Positions 1-10,751 of a stretch of DNA of 64,000 nt are shown in pieces; position 1 is the first letter of the stretch; the number at the start of each line of letters is the position of its first letter. The notes under the pieces were generated by a model. The model was not told the DNA's origin and did no database searches. It saw only the letters and a program-made list of their open reading frames with translations. The DNA is from Mimachlamys varia (Eukaryota > Mollusca > Bivalvia > Pectinida > Pectinidae), in contig OX392542.1 of NCBI GenBank assembly GCA_947623455.1, positions 6,083,625 to 6,147,624 of the forward strand, given 5' to 3'. The position numbers were made by a program, and so were the translations under genes.

Positions 1-2655
1 GCCAGGTTTTAAAGAAATGGCTTCTTTTCACTATATTGCTGATGATACAACTGTGTATTATTGAATGTAATTAATCAGAAACTTGTGATTCCAGAACTTG
101 CATTAAAGATCTACTTCAGAGTATATTAAAGAGAACAAATTTCTATCCGAGCAGTTTCCTTTTCATTAAACATGTTCCATAAGTACAGTCTATTCCATGT
201 GATTTTTGTAAATAAAAACAAAGCTAACTTTTCACTAGGATAAAATATGTATGTACAGTTTATTTTAATATATACCTGTATTTAATTAATCATTTAATTG
301 CATCATAAAATCTGAAAACCAGCAGGACTGGTATTCATTTTCAGCTCACTTACCACCCATCATTTCTAATTATAAAGGTTTTAGACGATTTTCAGGCCGT
401 TTTCGTTTAAACCGATTTGGACCAAATAAAGTTGTTTCTTTTATGAAATGAGGTTGGACCTAGTAATCTGATGCTACATGTACATACTTTCAGATGAGCC
501 TTGCGAGGCCTGCATAAACACTTGTCCGTCCGCCAGAATTTATATAGAAATGTTACATTTAAAAACGGACATCCAGGTGACCTGCTCCATTGGTTGGTGT
601 CCAAGGTTCCAGGTTGGAATCCCATGTTTTCACTCCGATTAGTTTTAAAAGGATTCAATTTTCATAAATGATAATTCCTTCATCCCTATATAATGTATTA
701 TAAATTTTGTTCCTTCATATATATAATTTACCAGTGAAATTATTTTATATTTGAATGATCCCTATGCTAAGGGAATTCAATGGTATATTATATTTTCTAC
801 CTTTTCTCGTGTTCTTTGATGGGGTTAATTTTTACAAAACCTACTTATCATTCTTAATATAAATTTTCTATCTGAACAAGAGCAATTTCTCAGGTCAACA
901 TAGAATCAAAAATGACTGCCTCAACTTTAAGCCAGAAAGTGTTTAACAAAATTTAAAGGTTTTTTATATGTACAAGTAATTATTGCTTTGAAATCCTTTG
1001 ACAAGTCAAGTCATCTCATGCAGTTCGACATGTTTTGGCCATTAAGTTCGTTTTAAGGTGAGAAATAGGTCTCGTTACTTCCAAGAAATTTTCCATTTTG
1101 ACGTTATGGTACAAACAATATTGCTGGTTGATGTCACCTTTCAATCATTAGATGATCTTTTTGCCAACAACCATGGTAATCAAGAACTGCAAGAAAGTAA
1201 AGTTTAAAGGTGTGCAATTTAAAATAGCAGTATCTTTACTGTTAGTTTAACTTGATTTGCACTCAAATTGTCTCATTTTACAATTATATATGTTAATTAT
1301 TTAATAAAAATAATTCTTTTAGCAGTAGATTGCAGAATTAGGCGAAGTATGTAATGTTAACAGATTCTAGAGAAATATATTCCAATGCTAATACATGTAA
1401 ATATTCTTCTCTTTGTTGACAAAGAATAACTATTTACAAGAACTTGGTTCAATGTTACGACCATGATGTTACACTATTGTTATATATTTTACAAGATCAC
1501 TGTAATATAACTAAAGTTAAATAAAAATAATCCTCTGTTCTTGTTGTTTTAGTTTATGTTCATGTGTTTTAGCCCACCACTATCAAATGGCGTCCCGTCC
1601 AAAAAAAATGTTGTTATTGCTATTTCATTTCAAGTACTGAATGGATTTTTCTGATACTGTATTTTGTAAGTAGGTAACATTAAGAATTTGAGAAAGAGTG
1701 ATAACAAACTTTCAATTTTAAAACCAGAGATGGTCCCCTTTTCAGGCATTTAGATTTGCTGACCAGTCCCAATATCAAATGGGAACAAATAGGCACCTAC
1801 AGGTAGAATGAGAATCTGTACTTCCCAGGGAATAGCGATTAACAAAAATATACGGACAGGATGGACCACAGACCCCGGGCAATTAAAACTGGATACAAAG
1901 TGACCAGAAAAGGTCATTTGAGCAAGCTACATCTTGACATCCACTGGTTACACTCGCCTAGTCTCTATGTAGGAAAATGTGCATCAACTACATCGACAGA
2001 GACCTAACCAGTTTACTGCCCTTTGTTTTAATAAGCGAGCATATTTTTTGCATAAAAAGTGATTAAATTTTTGTTTTTTAAATTTAGAATTGGTCATACA
2101 ATGTATCTTGATATCAACAATACTTAACGATGAAATCAGGCTTGCTGCTTCTCTTAATCCTGTATATTTAATTACTGCTTAAAGATCATCCAATTTTGGA
2201 ATACTTTCGATACAAATATTTTCCAGAATGAATCTTTAAGGGGTGGTAATACAAGAGTTTTACGAGGAACTGTTGTAAGGGCTTTTACAGTAGAATATAT
2301 CTATTGCAACCTGGGACTCCAGATTTTGTTAAGGGGTACTACCAAATTACCAATAGATATTTATTATTTACATTAAAAGTTGTAGACACTCGTTGATATA
2401 GACAAGAAACAAAACCATGCACAAAAGCGATATATTTTGGGAGTCCCCAGGGGCAGGAAGAAATCTTACTGTAATAGCCCTAAGCAATTACTCCTGATCT
2501 AGTTGTGGAAACTGACCTTCTAGTTTTTTTTTTTTTTTCAAATATTTGATAAAATAAATAATTATAAGAAATAATTGGGGTATAGGAGCTATAGTATAAG
2601 TTGTTTATGGTCACGAAAATTCATTGGCTGCAAATCACAAACAATAAAAACATTC
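1..2655. other. AT-rich intergenic sequence, no gene recognised
   Basis: This stretch is AT-rich with frequent stops in all frames. The few short open frames have no recognisable domain or plausible splice partners. I saw no tRNA, tandem array or complete transposon. It lies beyond the likely polyadenylation site of the minus-strand Y-box gene and could hold distal 3' UTR or regulatory sequence that cannot be recognised by eye. Confidence 0.5.
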
Positions 2656-2673
2656 TTTTTTTCAATGCAGATG

Positions 2674-2679
2674 TTTATT
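2674..2679 (-). promoter_or_regulatory. Candidate poly(A) signal of the Y-box gene
   Basis: Read on the minus strand, 2674-2679 is AATAAA. It is the first canonical hexamer I found downstream of the Y-box stop codon at 3430-3432, which would give a 3' UTR of about 750 nt. Non-canonical or more distal signals cannot be excluded. Confidence 0.4.
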
Positions 2680-3033
2680 TCATGCACATTTTTTTGGCTT
2701 TCAGACGTAAATTTCATTCGCCGCCTGGGTTATTTCTGGATCTACACAGAAACCGGATGTAGACCTCTGTGAGAAATTTCAATTAAGCACTATCAAATTA
2801 CATTGGTATCATAATAAAACGTGCAACACCAAGTCAGTCAACTTTAATGTATTCCAATATTTGCCATATTTTGTAAAATAGTTTCTTCAAATATAATTGG
2901 AATTGAAATACATTTCATTCCGCTTTTATGTTAAACATAAGTATAAAAATTTCTTTTGTTCTTTGTATAAATGTTTTTTCTTTTTCTCTTTTTTTTTGTT
3001 TGTTTGTTAATTATTGTGTAAAAGTCACACAAA

Positions 3034-3149
3034 CAACTTTTCTCTTCAGTTCATCGTCGGAGTCAAAGTCATCAACTTTTCTCTTATGTGTGCCACTAGA
3101 GTCAAATTTTCAACCTTTCTCTTCTGTTTGTCTTCGGAGGAAAAGTTAC
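3034..3149. repeat. Three-copy 38/39-bp tandem repeat in the Y-box 3' region
   Basis: Three diverged copies begin at about 3034, 3073 and 3111. Each opens with CAAC(T/C)TTTCTCTT and is followed by a more variable part that includes GGAGTCAAA-like words. They lie downstream of the Y-box stop, so they would be in the 3' UTR if the poly(A) signal at 2674-2679 is used. The function is unknown. Confidence 0.6.
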
Positions 3150-3429
3150 TGTATTCAATAATGGCGTTATTTTTTTGCATAGTCGAGTGAGTTGGTGTTT
3201 CTTTCCTACACACAAAAGAGAACATTTTTAGACCTGCCGCTATCTGTTCCTGCGTTGGTTACATCAAGTCGGCCATGTCAAGATTGTAGATTTTAAATAC
3301 ATAAGGAAAAAGGCCATGTGTTTAAAGCAATACACAGATGCAGGAATCTAGACTGCTGGACTACATAACAAAGGTTTATCATAATATGCTGTTGGATGGT
3401 GATGCCAGATGGTTGCCGGCGAGAGATGC

Positions 3430-3546
3430 TTACTCGGCCTGCTCTCCTCCATCGTTTCGGTCGTCTCCCGCACCCGAGGACTCGGCACCAGCATCGTTAG
3501 AATCTCCTCCCTCCTGGCTGTTGGTTTCTTGGTTATCTTTGTTTGT
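3430..3546 (-). CDS. YBX1: Y-box protein exon 7, acidic C-terminal tail and stop
   Basis: 117 nt encode 38 residues, 259-296, from [15 protein letters not shown] to [11 protein letters not shown], then TAA (complement of 3430-3432). The acceptor is TTAAATTGTAG and the phase is 0. The low-complexity acidic tail is encoded right after the (RG)n run. The plus-strand open frame over the same bases is a shadow. Confidence 0.88.
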   Translation of the reverse strand, partial: TNKDNQETNSQEGGDSNDAGAESSGAGDDRNDGGEQAE

Positions 3547-6500
3547 CTACAATTTAAATGATTGAACGTTTTGAATAATGCGACCTTAAAAATTTCTGAA
3601 CCATGAAAATAATTCTGCTTTTCAAAACTTTACAAAATGTTACCTCTGAACCCCTATTTAATATCTTGAAGTGTAGTTTTGGCAATTTGAATAGAACTAA
3701 ATGACCATCTCTGATTATATGTGACCTGGAAATTTTTTGAACCCTTAAAATAATTACACTTTTTAAATCTTTACAAAATCTTACTTGCTGCTATTGAAGC
3801 TTATAGTTTTTATCTTTATATTATAAGCACAACACTGAAATACATATTTAAGTTAAGTTATATTTGTTGCTTACATCATAGCAGTTTTTCTATCTTAAAA
3901 TAATTTAAGCACTCTTCTTGTATTATTTTATGACATTATGTTTTAAAATTACATTTCATTTTCAAACTGTCATACATTTCATATATGTTTTTACATTTCA
4001 ATTTTAAACTGTCATTTATTTCTTTCCTCCCTCTCATAAAGATTTCACATAAAGCTATGAAAAACAGTTTTGTTTTATCAGTTTCGTCCCTCAACTTACC
4101 CTCTTCCTTGAGTTTCCGCGTCCCCTGCCACGCCCTCGACCTCCACGTCCTCTTCCTCTGAATGGACGACCCCTGAATGATCCGTCGTCCTCACCACCCT
4201 GGCCATAGTACCTTGGGTTACGTGGTTGGTAGAATCGGTAGCCAAAAGGACGGCGACGACGACGGAATTGGTCATCCATGTACTGACCATCCTCCTCGAC
4301 CATCTGCCCTCCGTGATTCTGGTACCTTGGGGGTCCCCTTAGTGGGCCTCTGCGGAAGTTGCCTCCACGGAAGTAGCCACGGTAACCACCACCACCATAG
4401 TACCCACCATGGTAAGGCCTACGTCGGGGAGGTCCAGTAGGACGTCTCGGTCTCTCTTCTCCTTCTTCAACCTCTTCTCCCTCGCCACCCTCACCCTGTA
4501 CATATAACATTAGAAAAACTTATACATCACCATAGTTACAAATCTAGGTCAGTCAGTTACTATATCAAACAATGCTTAATGTTAGGCTAGAGGGAGTTTA
4601 TTGATTTACTCAATGTTATATTTATTTACAACATCAAATGAACACAGATTTTATGATTTGTTTGATTTTACTAGAATGAGTGTCCTTGACGTTAACAACT
4701 GAATTGTATGGAATGTATATTTGTAGGCACGTGACAATTTTACATTAGTAATACAGCACTGTGCAGCTTCAACACTTTCATTCCTCATAATGAACTTTTC
4801 CAACCTGAGAATTAGAAGAATGTGTCTTCAGGGAGCTGTTCGTTTTATACTTTGATTTGACTTATATCCTATTGAAAGGAAGTTTTGCATTGTAAGGCAG
4901 GGTTTGCGCTGGGAAATTCATAAATGGGGTCCTTTCCTAAATAAACTTGGTCCTTCTCCTTAGTTTTAATGGGAATCCTGAAAATCAGTGGGATCCTTTT
5001 CAGTTTCTATGCTTGAAAACGTATAGGGTTGGCTTTAACACAAACCTTGTTAGGGTATATTTGAATTAGATTGTGTCTGTTGGAGTTGACAACAATATAT
5101 AAAGGGTTTTCAGACTTACGTTGCGGTAAGGTGGAAGTCGACGACCAGGTCCTCCTCGGTAGTAGCCACGGTAACGACGACGATCAGCGGCGTACTTGCT
5201 ACCCTGGACAGGATTTCCCTCAGGTCCGGTCACGTTTGATGCCTCATTGCCCTGTTACAGATGACACACATTTGTAACAACATTTCTTGTTTTGACCAAT
5301 GCATTTTTTTTAATGATTTGCTCCATTTTCAGCAAACCTATATTGTGTTTTTTACACCTGCATAACCCATTTCATGACATCAATCTGGCTCACAACTTTT
5401 ATAAAGATTTGTGTAATTATCTTTTCTTGAAAGCATACATTTTTCTTAATATCATTTATAATATATCAAGATAAAGCAAAATCATTCATAGGTCATTGGC
5501 CTTATTCAAAGATATAAGGGTTTGAAAATTTGGCGAGGAAAGACCTCCTCTATATTTGTTATAAAAAATACTTCTACTTTTTTGGAAGCTGGAAAAAATG
5601 GGAATGAATGATCAAAATTTCAAAATATTCTGCCATATTATGATCCTTGATTTCTTATATGTAAAGTACTTATGTCAGTATTTTCCTAGAATTTAAATTT
5701 GTTGCTTTAAAACAATGAATTACCTTTTCTCCTTCGACGACATCAAACTCGACCTTCTCTCCGTCACCGACACTTCGGAGGTATTTTCGAGGGTTGTTCT
5801 TTGTGATGGCAGTCTATCAAAACAAAATATTTCCAGTTTCAATTATCATTCTTTGGCAAAATGACCCTGTTCATTTGAATTACACTGCATTCTACTTTCC
5901 CAATCATTATTTACGTGTTCGCCACCGACTTCATAGAACTTCAGCAGTTTTCAATAGGTACATCACAAGAGCAGATATTGTTTGTGTACATTTTGATGTA
6001 TTATGTACTGATCTATAGTAGCAAGGCTGCGTAAACATTTTTGAATTACAAAAAGGAAACTCCAAGTATTATTAAAGATTACAGTTAATTTAACACGTTT
6101 ACTAAAAAGACAAGGCCTACCCATCCACTCCCCTCCCTCCCCAATTAAATAACGAGCAGGGATCCAAAACTTATCTGATATATATAACATCAGTTCATCT
6201 GCCGACAGGACGTTTCACTGTATGCTTTAATTTATACAATTTTGATGGATTCTTTCTGTGGAACAAGGATATACAGTTTTTAACAAAAGATCCCCACTCA
6301 TACTGACCAACTACAATACTTAGTCTAAGAATTCATAACAAATTCTTAAAGGGATCATTTCATAGGTGTCTTACCTGATGGACAAAGACATCTTCTTTGG
6401 TGTCATCTCTGAAAAAGGGAAAAATAATAACATTATAATCACCACTAATGCTAATGGGTTTATTTGGTTTGGTTAAATAGAAACTGCAGTGATTTTTACA

Positions 6501-9225
6501 AACAAGGATTTGGGGAATACTACCCATAATGAAAATTAGGGGAAAGGAAGGGCCGTAGATTCTTTGCCTGGCCGAAGGTGCGGCACAAGCCAGGAGGAGA
6601 GTACAAGAGGGGGTAATTTTTTGTATTTGAAGGTGCCAGGTGGATTTTAAGCCTATTTGCTAAAAAACGATGGGATGAGAGTCTTAACTTGCAGTAATAA
6701 ACTTCTATTTTAAAATTTTTAGAGCTGGGTACCACAAAATCAAAAGTACCACGGTATTTAGGCAAATACTGCAGTCATACCATGGTATACCACCTTAATT
6801 GAATGTTTGAGCTAGCTAAAGGTCTCTGGCTGCTTTTGTTCTGAAGCCAATCCACAATAGGCCTGTCATAAGTTTCTCTTTGTGTTATCCTCTAATATTG
6901 TTTTAGTGAAGCTATATCTGTCCTAGTTGATCATAAAACTTAAAGGAAATCATAATTAAACCATATTGGAATTCAAATTGATCAATGTAACATATAGTTC
7001 ATTGATAAGTTAAATGAAAGTCCCCAAAAAACCGGTACAGGACTAATGTACCACGGTACGCGCCATCACAACTTTATACCATGGTATACCGGTAAAACTG
7101 CCCAGCCCTAAAAATTTTACAGTTACTACTTGCTATATTTCCTATTTCATCAAACTTTGAGGAATTTCCCTATTTTGGGAATTTTTTCTTGATGGGGAAT
7201 TTGTTTATACTCAAAGGAGAATATAGTGGCAGTGGGGAATACTACCGATCTAGATTAACCCCTGCAGTAATTTTTTTTCCATGGTCTTCATCCTTGAGAA
7301 ATTAATCCCCTTATTTATTGCTATAACAATATATCTTATCTATTTAAAATGCACATTTGATTTAAGATAAATGGACATCTTCAGGTTATTTTTGGCCAAA
7401 GTTGTTTTGTCAGTCATTTATAGGGTCCAACAAGGACCCATTCAAATTCCCAATTGAAAATAGAAGCAATATCTTCCCAAATGAAATGACCCTAAAATAT
7501 TCAAATTGAGAAAAGAAAAACAATCAGATAGCAATGCAAAACTTAACACTTCAAATGCATGTTTTATTGCACCATGGATGATTGGTCTTTGAAAAGATAC
7601 TTTACAAATAAAAAGTTTAAATCATCCCCATTTGAATGCAATCACTGATGCTTTGTCCCCAATTTGCTGTCAAATGTTGACAAAATTTTTCCAATTTTAG
7701 GACAGGCTGTCATTCCCAAAATACCTGATTTCTCAAGTGGTAAATCAATGGTACAATTGTAAAAGAGAAATTGCTAAAAAATGCATATAGAGAAAGGTCG
7801 ACAGGGCTGTTGCTAAGGCAACCAGTGGTCAAGCTACTGTATAATTATTTTCCATGGGTCCTTTTATGTGTATTGCGAAAAACAATGGGTCCCATAATAT
7901 TAAACTTAATCATTTTCAGAAATTCACAGAGTCCTTTCAAAATTATGCGAGTACAGGTTGCGGGATGTGCACGTTGATTTAAATTGCAAATTGGTGAATC
8001 GAGAAAGTTTTTATCAGAAGTAAATTTGGAGAATTTGGCTTGAATGTGAAATAATTTCAATTAGGAATAGGGCCCATTAATGGCTCCAAAAACACCCTCA
8101 GAAAAAGCCCTGATGGGGAGTTACACGATTCTCCGACTGCTATAGATCACAATGGTACAGCAAATGACAATTAAATGATGCATTCTTGGAAATATCTGAA
8201 GTGGAAAAACATGATGTGGATAATAATATAAAACGTAATCGTGTAAGCGATTTTATCACACACCCTTTTCAGAATCAGTAAATGTAAGAAACCTCTGCAG
8301 TTATTAAGTTATGAACTTGCATGGTGTAAAAAATGATATTCTGAAAATCCCAAACCCCAACAACAAAGTCTGCAAGCTATATAAAATGTATTGTATCAAC
8401 TTGTTCAAACTTTCTTTTTATTATAAGTCAACACATGGACTTTTGCACTTTACACCTGAAAAGGGGGTGTGGCACTTGGATCATTCTTTACAAGAAACTT
8501 GATATGCATAGGCAAGCCGTCTATTTAAATACAATAGAACAGTGCAGCTAAAAAGAACATAGAAATCATTGCATAGAAATAAGGCAGTAGAGCCTAGAGC
8601 CTCATTTGCAAAAGCCGACGCTCGTCAAGTTTATTCACGTTTCACGTGATCGCACCGGTAACGTGGGAAAGGGGGGGGGGGTGCTCGGTACGTAATTAAA
8701 TTTGGGAAATCATGAATAAAAATATATGCAACTTTACGAAAAAAGACAACATAATCACCTGTTAATGAAGCCATATCCGCTCTTGACGTTGAACCATTTT
8801 ACGGTGCCGGTTACTTTTGTCGCTATGAAATAGAACACGAAATTACTGATTCATGACCTAAAAAACCACATGGTCGCCCGTCGAGATGGAACACGCCGGG
8901 TGCGAAAAAATATCTCAAACCTTGCAATTACAGACAAAACCACACAAACAACATTAAAATATTTAAGATAATTACACAAATACACTCATGTACTTGTATA
9001 AATTATGAACAAAACACATAATGTATCAAATTTTATGAAATATCTTCACTCACGCTTCGAGCTACAAACATGGTCTCGATCGACCACGCGGTGACCCAGT
9101 TTCGCAGACATCCCAAATATTTTGCGTTTTTCTCGAGTTTTAGATCGAAGTGGCACTCAAAACTTACCGATGACATTTTTCTTAGGTTCTTCCTTTTCCT
9201 CCGGTTGTTTTTCGGAATCGGACAT
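3430..9225 (-). CDS. YBX1: Y-box binding protein (cold-shock domain), whole gene, 7 coding exons
   Basis: This is a nucleic-acid-binding Y-box protein. The family packages mRNA, controls translation and binds Y-box (inverted CCAAT) DNA. The coding exons are 9168-9225, 8759-8822, 6375-6408, 5724-5813, 5120-5251, 4100-4495 and 3430-3546. They total 891 nt, giving 296 residues plus a stop, and every junction is GT-AG and in phase. The cold-shock domain covers about residues 20-100, with RNP1-like SGYGFINR (34-41) and RNP2-like DVFVHQ (47-52). Residues 105-258 are rich in Arg, Gly and Tyr, alternating with acidic stretches. Residues 259-296 form an acidic, Ser/Gly/Asp-rich tail. The symbol is given by family; invertebrates usually have one such gene and vertebrate paralogues cannot be told apart here. 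A full-length mRNA would confirm the model. Confidence 0.93.
4100..4495 (-). CDS. YBX1: Y-box protein exon 6, RG/RGG-rich region
   Basis: 396 nt encode residues 127-258. An acidic [14 protein letters not shown] start is followed by alternating basic/aromatic blocks: [35 protein letters not shown] and a terminal (RG)n run ending NSRKR. These clusters mediate RNA binding and self-association in the family. The 3' end is AGG followed by GTAAGT, a near-consensus donor. Without splicing, translation would run only into Val-Ser and stop at 4091-4093. Confidence 0.9.
5120..5251 (-). CDS. YBX1: Y-box protein exon 5, end of cold-shock domain and start of basic region
   Basis: 132 nt encode residues 83-126. 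The segment [20 protein letters not shown] closes the cold-shock domain. It is followed by the basic [18 protein letters not shown] stretch that begins the RNA-binding C-terminal region. The acceptor is CTGTAACAG, the donor GTAAGT, and phase is 0 at both ends. Confidence 0.93.
5724..5813 (-). CDS. YBX1: Y-box protein exon 4, second half of the cold-shock domain
   Basis: 90 nt encode residues 53-82, beginning [19 protein letters not shown] and ending FDVVEGEK, followed by donor GTAATT. The [14 protein letters not shown] block is characteristic of Y-box cold-shock domains and distinguishes them from bacterial Csp proteins and Lin28. Phase is 0 at both ends. Confidence 0.93.
6375..6408 (-). CDS. 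YBX1: Y-box protein exon 3 (34-nt micro-exon, RNP2)
   Basis: A 34-nt exon encodes the end of Arg41 and residues 42-52, [11 protein letters not shown]. It carries the RNP2-like motif with Phe49 and His51. The acceptor is CTTTTTCAG and the donor GTAAGA. Both phases fit the neighbouring exons, and an exon of this size is a known feature of animal Y-box genes. Confidence 0.92.
6720..7110. mobile_element. Non-autonomous hAT-type element (391 bp) in Y-box intron 2
   Basis: The element begins TAGAGCTGGG and ends CCCAGCCCTA, giving 10-bp inverted ends with one mismatch. It is flanked on both sides by a perfect 8-bp duplication, AAAATTTT (6712-6719 and 7111-7118). Ends of the TAGGGCTGGG type and 8-bp duplications are hAT-superfamily hallmarks. 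Inside are repeated palindromic words such as TACCACGGTA and ACCATGGTATACC. It is too short to encode a transposase. Confidence 0.85.
7119..8758. other. Rest of Y-box intron 2, no further feature
   Basis: This is AT-rich intron. The short frames at 7771-8060 and 8311-8502 have no recognisable domain. An 11-G run sits at 8671-8681. Two stretches near 7370-7500 and 8045-8115 look like possible ends of an old repeat, but I could not establish inverted ends or a target duplication. Confidence 0.5.
8759..8822 (-). CDS. YBX1: Y-box protein exon 2, first half of the cold-shock domain
   Basis: 64 nt encode residues 20-40 and part of 41: the first cold-shock strands with [17 protein letters not shown], including the conserved Trp-Phe and the RNP1 aromatics Tyr36 and Phe38. 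The acceptor is TTTCATAG and the donor GTGATT (phase 2). This exon split inside the cold-shock domain is typical of animal Y-box genes. Confidence 0.92.
9168..9225 (-). CDS. YBX1: Y-box protein exon 1 (start codon)
   Basis: The exon encodes residues 1-19 ([19 protein letters not shown]) plus the first base of codon 20. The ATG is the complement of 9223-9225 and the donor is GTAAGT (phase 1). The N-terminus is short and charged, much shorter than the Ala/Pro-rich N-terminus of vertebrate YBX1. This is the only ATG that reads in frame into the cold-shock domain here. Confidence 0.9.
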
Positions 9226-9352
9226 GGCCTCTGATGGTAATAAAGGTGTTACAATTTGTCCTGTTGGTAACTGGACTTCCTTGCTCTTTCCCTTTGTTCT
9301 TCTCTCTCACCCTCGGTAAGTTGGTGACCCCCGTGTTACAGCGTATCCGTTG

Positions 9353-9405
9353 TTGATTGGTTGAGACCTAAAACGTCGTCGGAATACTCGATTGCGATTG
9401 GTTCG
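9353..9405 (-). promoter_or_regulatory. Two inverted CCAAT / Y-box-like motifs upstream of the Y-box gene
   Basis: TTGATTGGTTGA at 9353-9364 and GCGATTGGTTCG at 9394-9405 each contain ATTGG, which is CCAAT on the gene's strand. They are 128-180 bp upstream of the start codon. The first resembles the classical Y-box, CTGATTGG plus pyrimidine-rich sequence. The likely role is NF-Y type promoter binding. Autoregulation by the gene's own product is only a possibility. Confidence 0.45.
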
Positions 9406-9419
9406 TCTTTAGAGATGAA

Positions 9420-10290
9420 ATGGTTGTTATAAAATACGGATCTTTGTAAATTAACGACAATTTTAGTTGTAAAATGTTCTTTTCTGCGAAAATGTGGATT
9501 TGTTTGTTGCCTATGTTATTTTTAAATATCACTTTGAAAGTCACATTTAAAAATTGTAGATGTAACCCTGAATCATTGTCTTAAGACATATTGGGGGAAA
9601 CTCGATTGGGAGCATTTATGATGCATCTCATTGGGGAGGGTGATTGAGTGCATTATAACGCATAAGCATATAATGCTGTATTTTCTCCCTTTCTATGCAA
9701 GTGTAATTTTTTTCTGTGTTGTACGTGCATCAACATATATTAATAGCTATTATATCTTAATTTATTTAAATCCAGTTGTTCTTGTAATTTCTACAATAGG
9801 CCGCTTATTTTTTTAATTATACTATATACAGGTGTATTAAATTTTGCTAAATAAACGTGTAGGGCCTGCAGTAAAAAATAATAGGAAATCATAAAGATCA
9901 AAGAGAGATCCAGAATCTAGACTACTAGATAACTTTTATTTTATCCGCTTGAGGATCACTTTACAAATCTTATTAACTTACACCTAATGAAAGCAATATT
10001 TTCTTCATTGCTTATGTATTGTTTTCTTTCAGACATGATTCTCTGTCTTGTCTCCATCTGTGATATCATATCCAATGGTTACCGTTATCCTTGATCTCAG
10101 CACATATAATTATATCTCGGGTTATATGACAAGGCATTCCAGAGAAGGATCTTGGCGCCCACCATACATTGTATATATACAATTTTCAAAAAACAACTAC
10201 CATCGCCAACATACAATGTATAGAGTAACAATCTAATTCCGTCAAACACAACAGTATATGACAATTCGAAAAACAGAAGTTACCATAAAA
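9420..10290. other. Intergenic AT-rich sequence, nothing recognised
   Basis: This is sequence between the Y-box promoter and the SINE at about 10.3 kb. I see no domain-like open frame, tandem array or transposon ends. The two short frames at 9631-9816 and 10048-10236 have no features of real proteins. Confidence 0.5.
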
Positions 10291-10299
10291 TGCTTAAGT

Positions 10300-10562
10300 G
10301 TTCTCGGGTGGTGCAGTGGATATATACATGTAGCGTACTTGCCTTAATTTCGACCAAAGCGACCGGGGTTCGATTCCCCTACCGGACGTGGAAATGTATT
10401 GGTCACCTGTCAGACCACGTGGGGTTTCTCCGGGTACTCCGGTTTCCTTCCACAATAAGACCCCTCGCGCGCTAACATCCGGGCCAACAAGAGTGATTAT
10501 TATAAGTCGGATAACTTGTTTCATAACTGTTGTAAAAAAAATACAGTTTATATTTATTATTA
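10300..10562 (+). mobile_element. tRNA-derived SINE
   Basis: The 5' part has pol III promoter elements: an A-box-like GGTGGTGCAGTGG at about 10307-10319 and a consensus B box GGTTCGATTCC at 10367-10377. The body contains GGTTTCTCCGGGTACTCCGG (10421-10440), a module also present in the second SINE at 58.3 kb. An AT-rich 3' tail follows. I recognise this type from bivalve genomes. It does not fold as an intact tRNA, so I do not call a tRNA gene. Confidence 0.75.
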
Positions 10563-10751
10563 CATAATGCATGTGTTGTTTAAATGACTCAATTCAGCCA
10601 GAGTTTCCTCTGGCTCCGAAATCATGTCTGGTGTGGACCATGGTAATCTGTCGAAATGTCTAAGTCTGGTGTAAAGGCCGACAGAAACTCGAAAAGGTCT
10701 CGCTCCTGTACATATAATTTCAAAAATTCAAGATAGCTGTTTTTTGGCCAT

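Noticed and set aside
4177..4440. Plus-strand ORF (87 codons) and minus frame at 4096-4290
   Set aside because: Both are shadows of Y-box exon 6, whose frame is fixed by splice phase and protein similarity.
7370..8115. Possible old transposon in Y-box intron 2
   Set aside because: Some words at the two ends look related, but I could not find matching inverted ends or a target duplication.
10300..10385. Functional tRNA gene
   Set aside because: A and B boxes are present, but the acceptor stem and anticodon arm do not form a convincing cloverleaf and the sequence continues into a SINE body.
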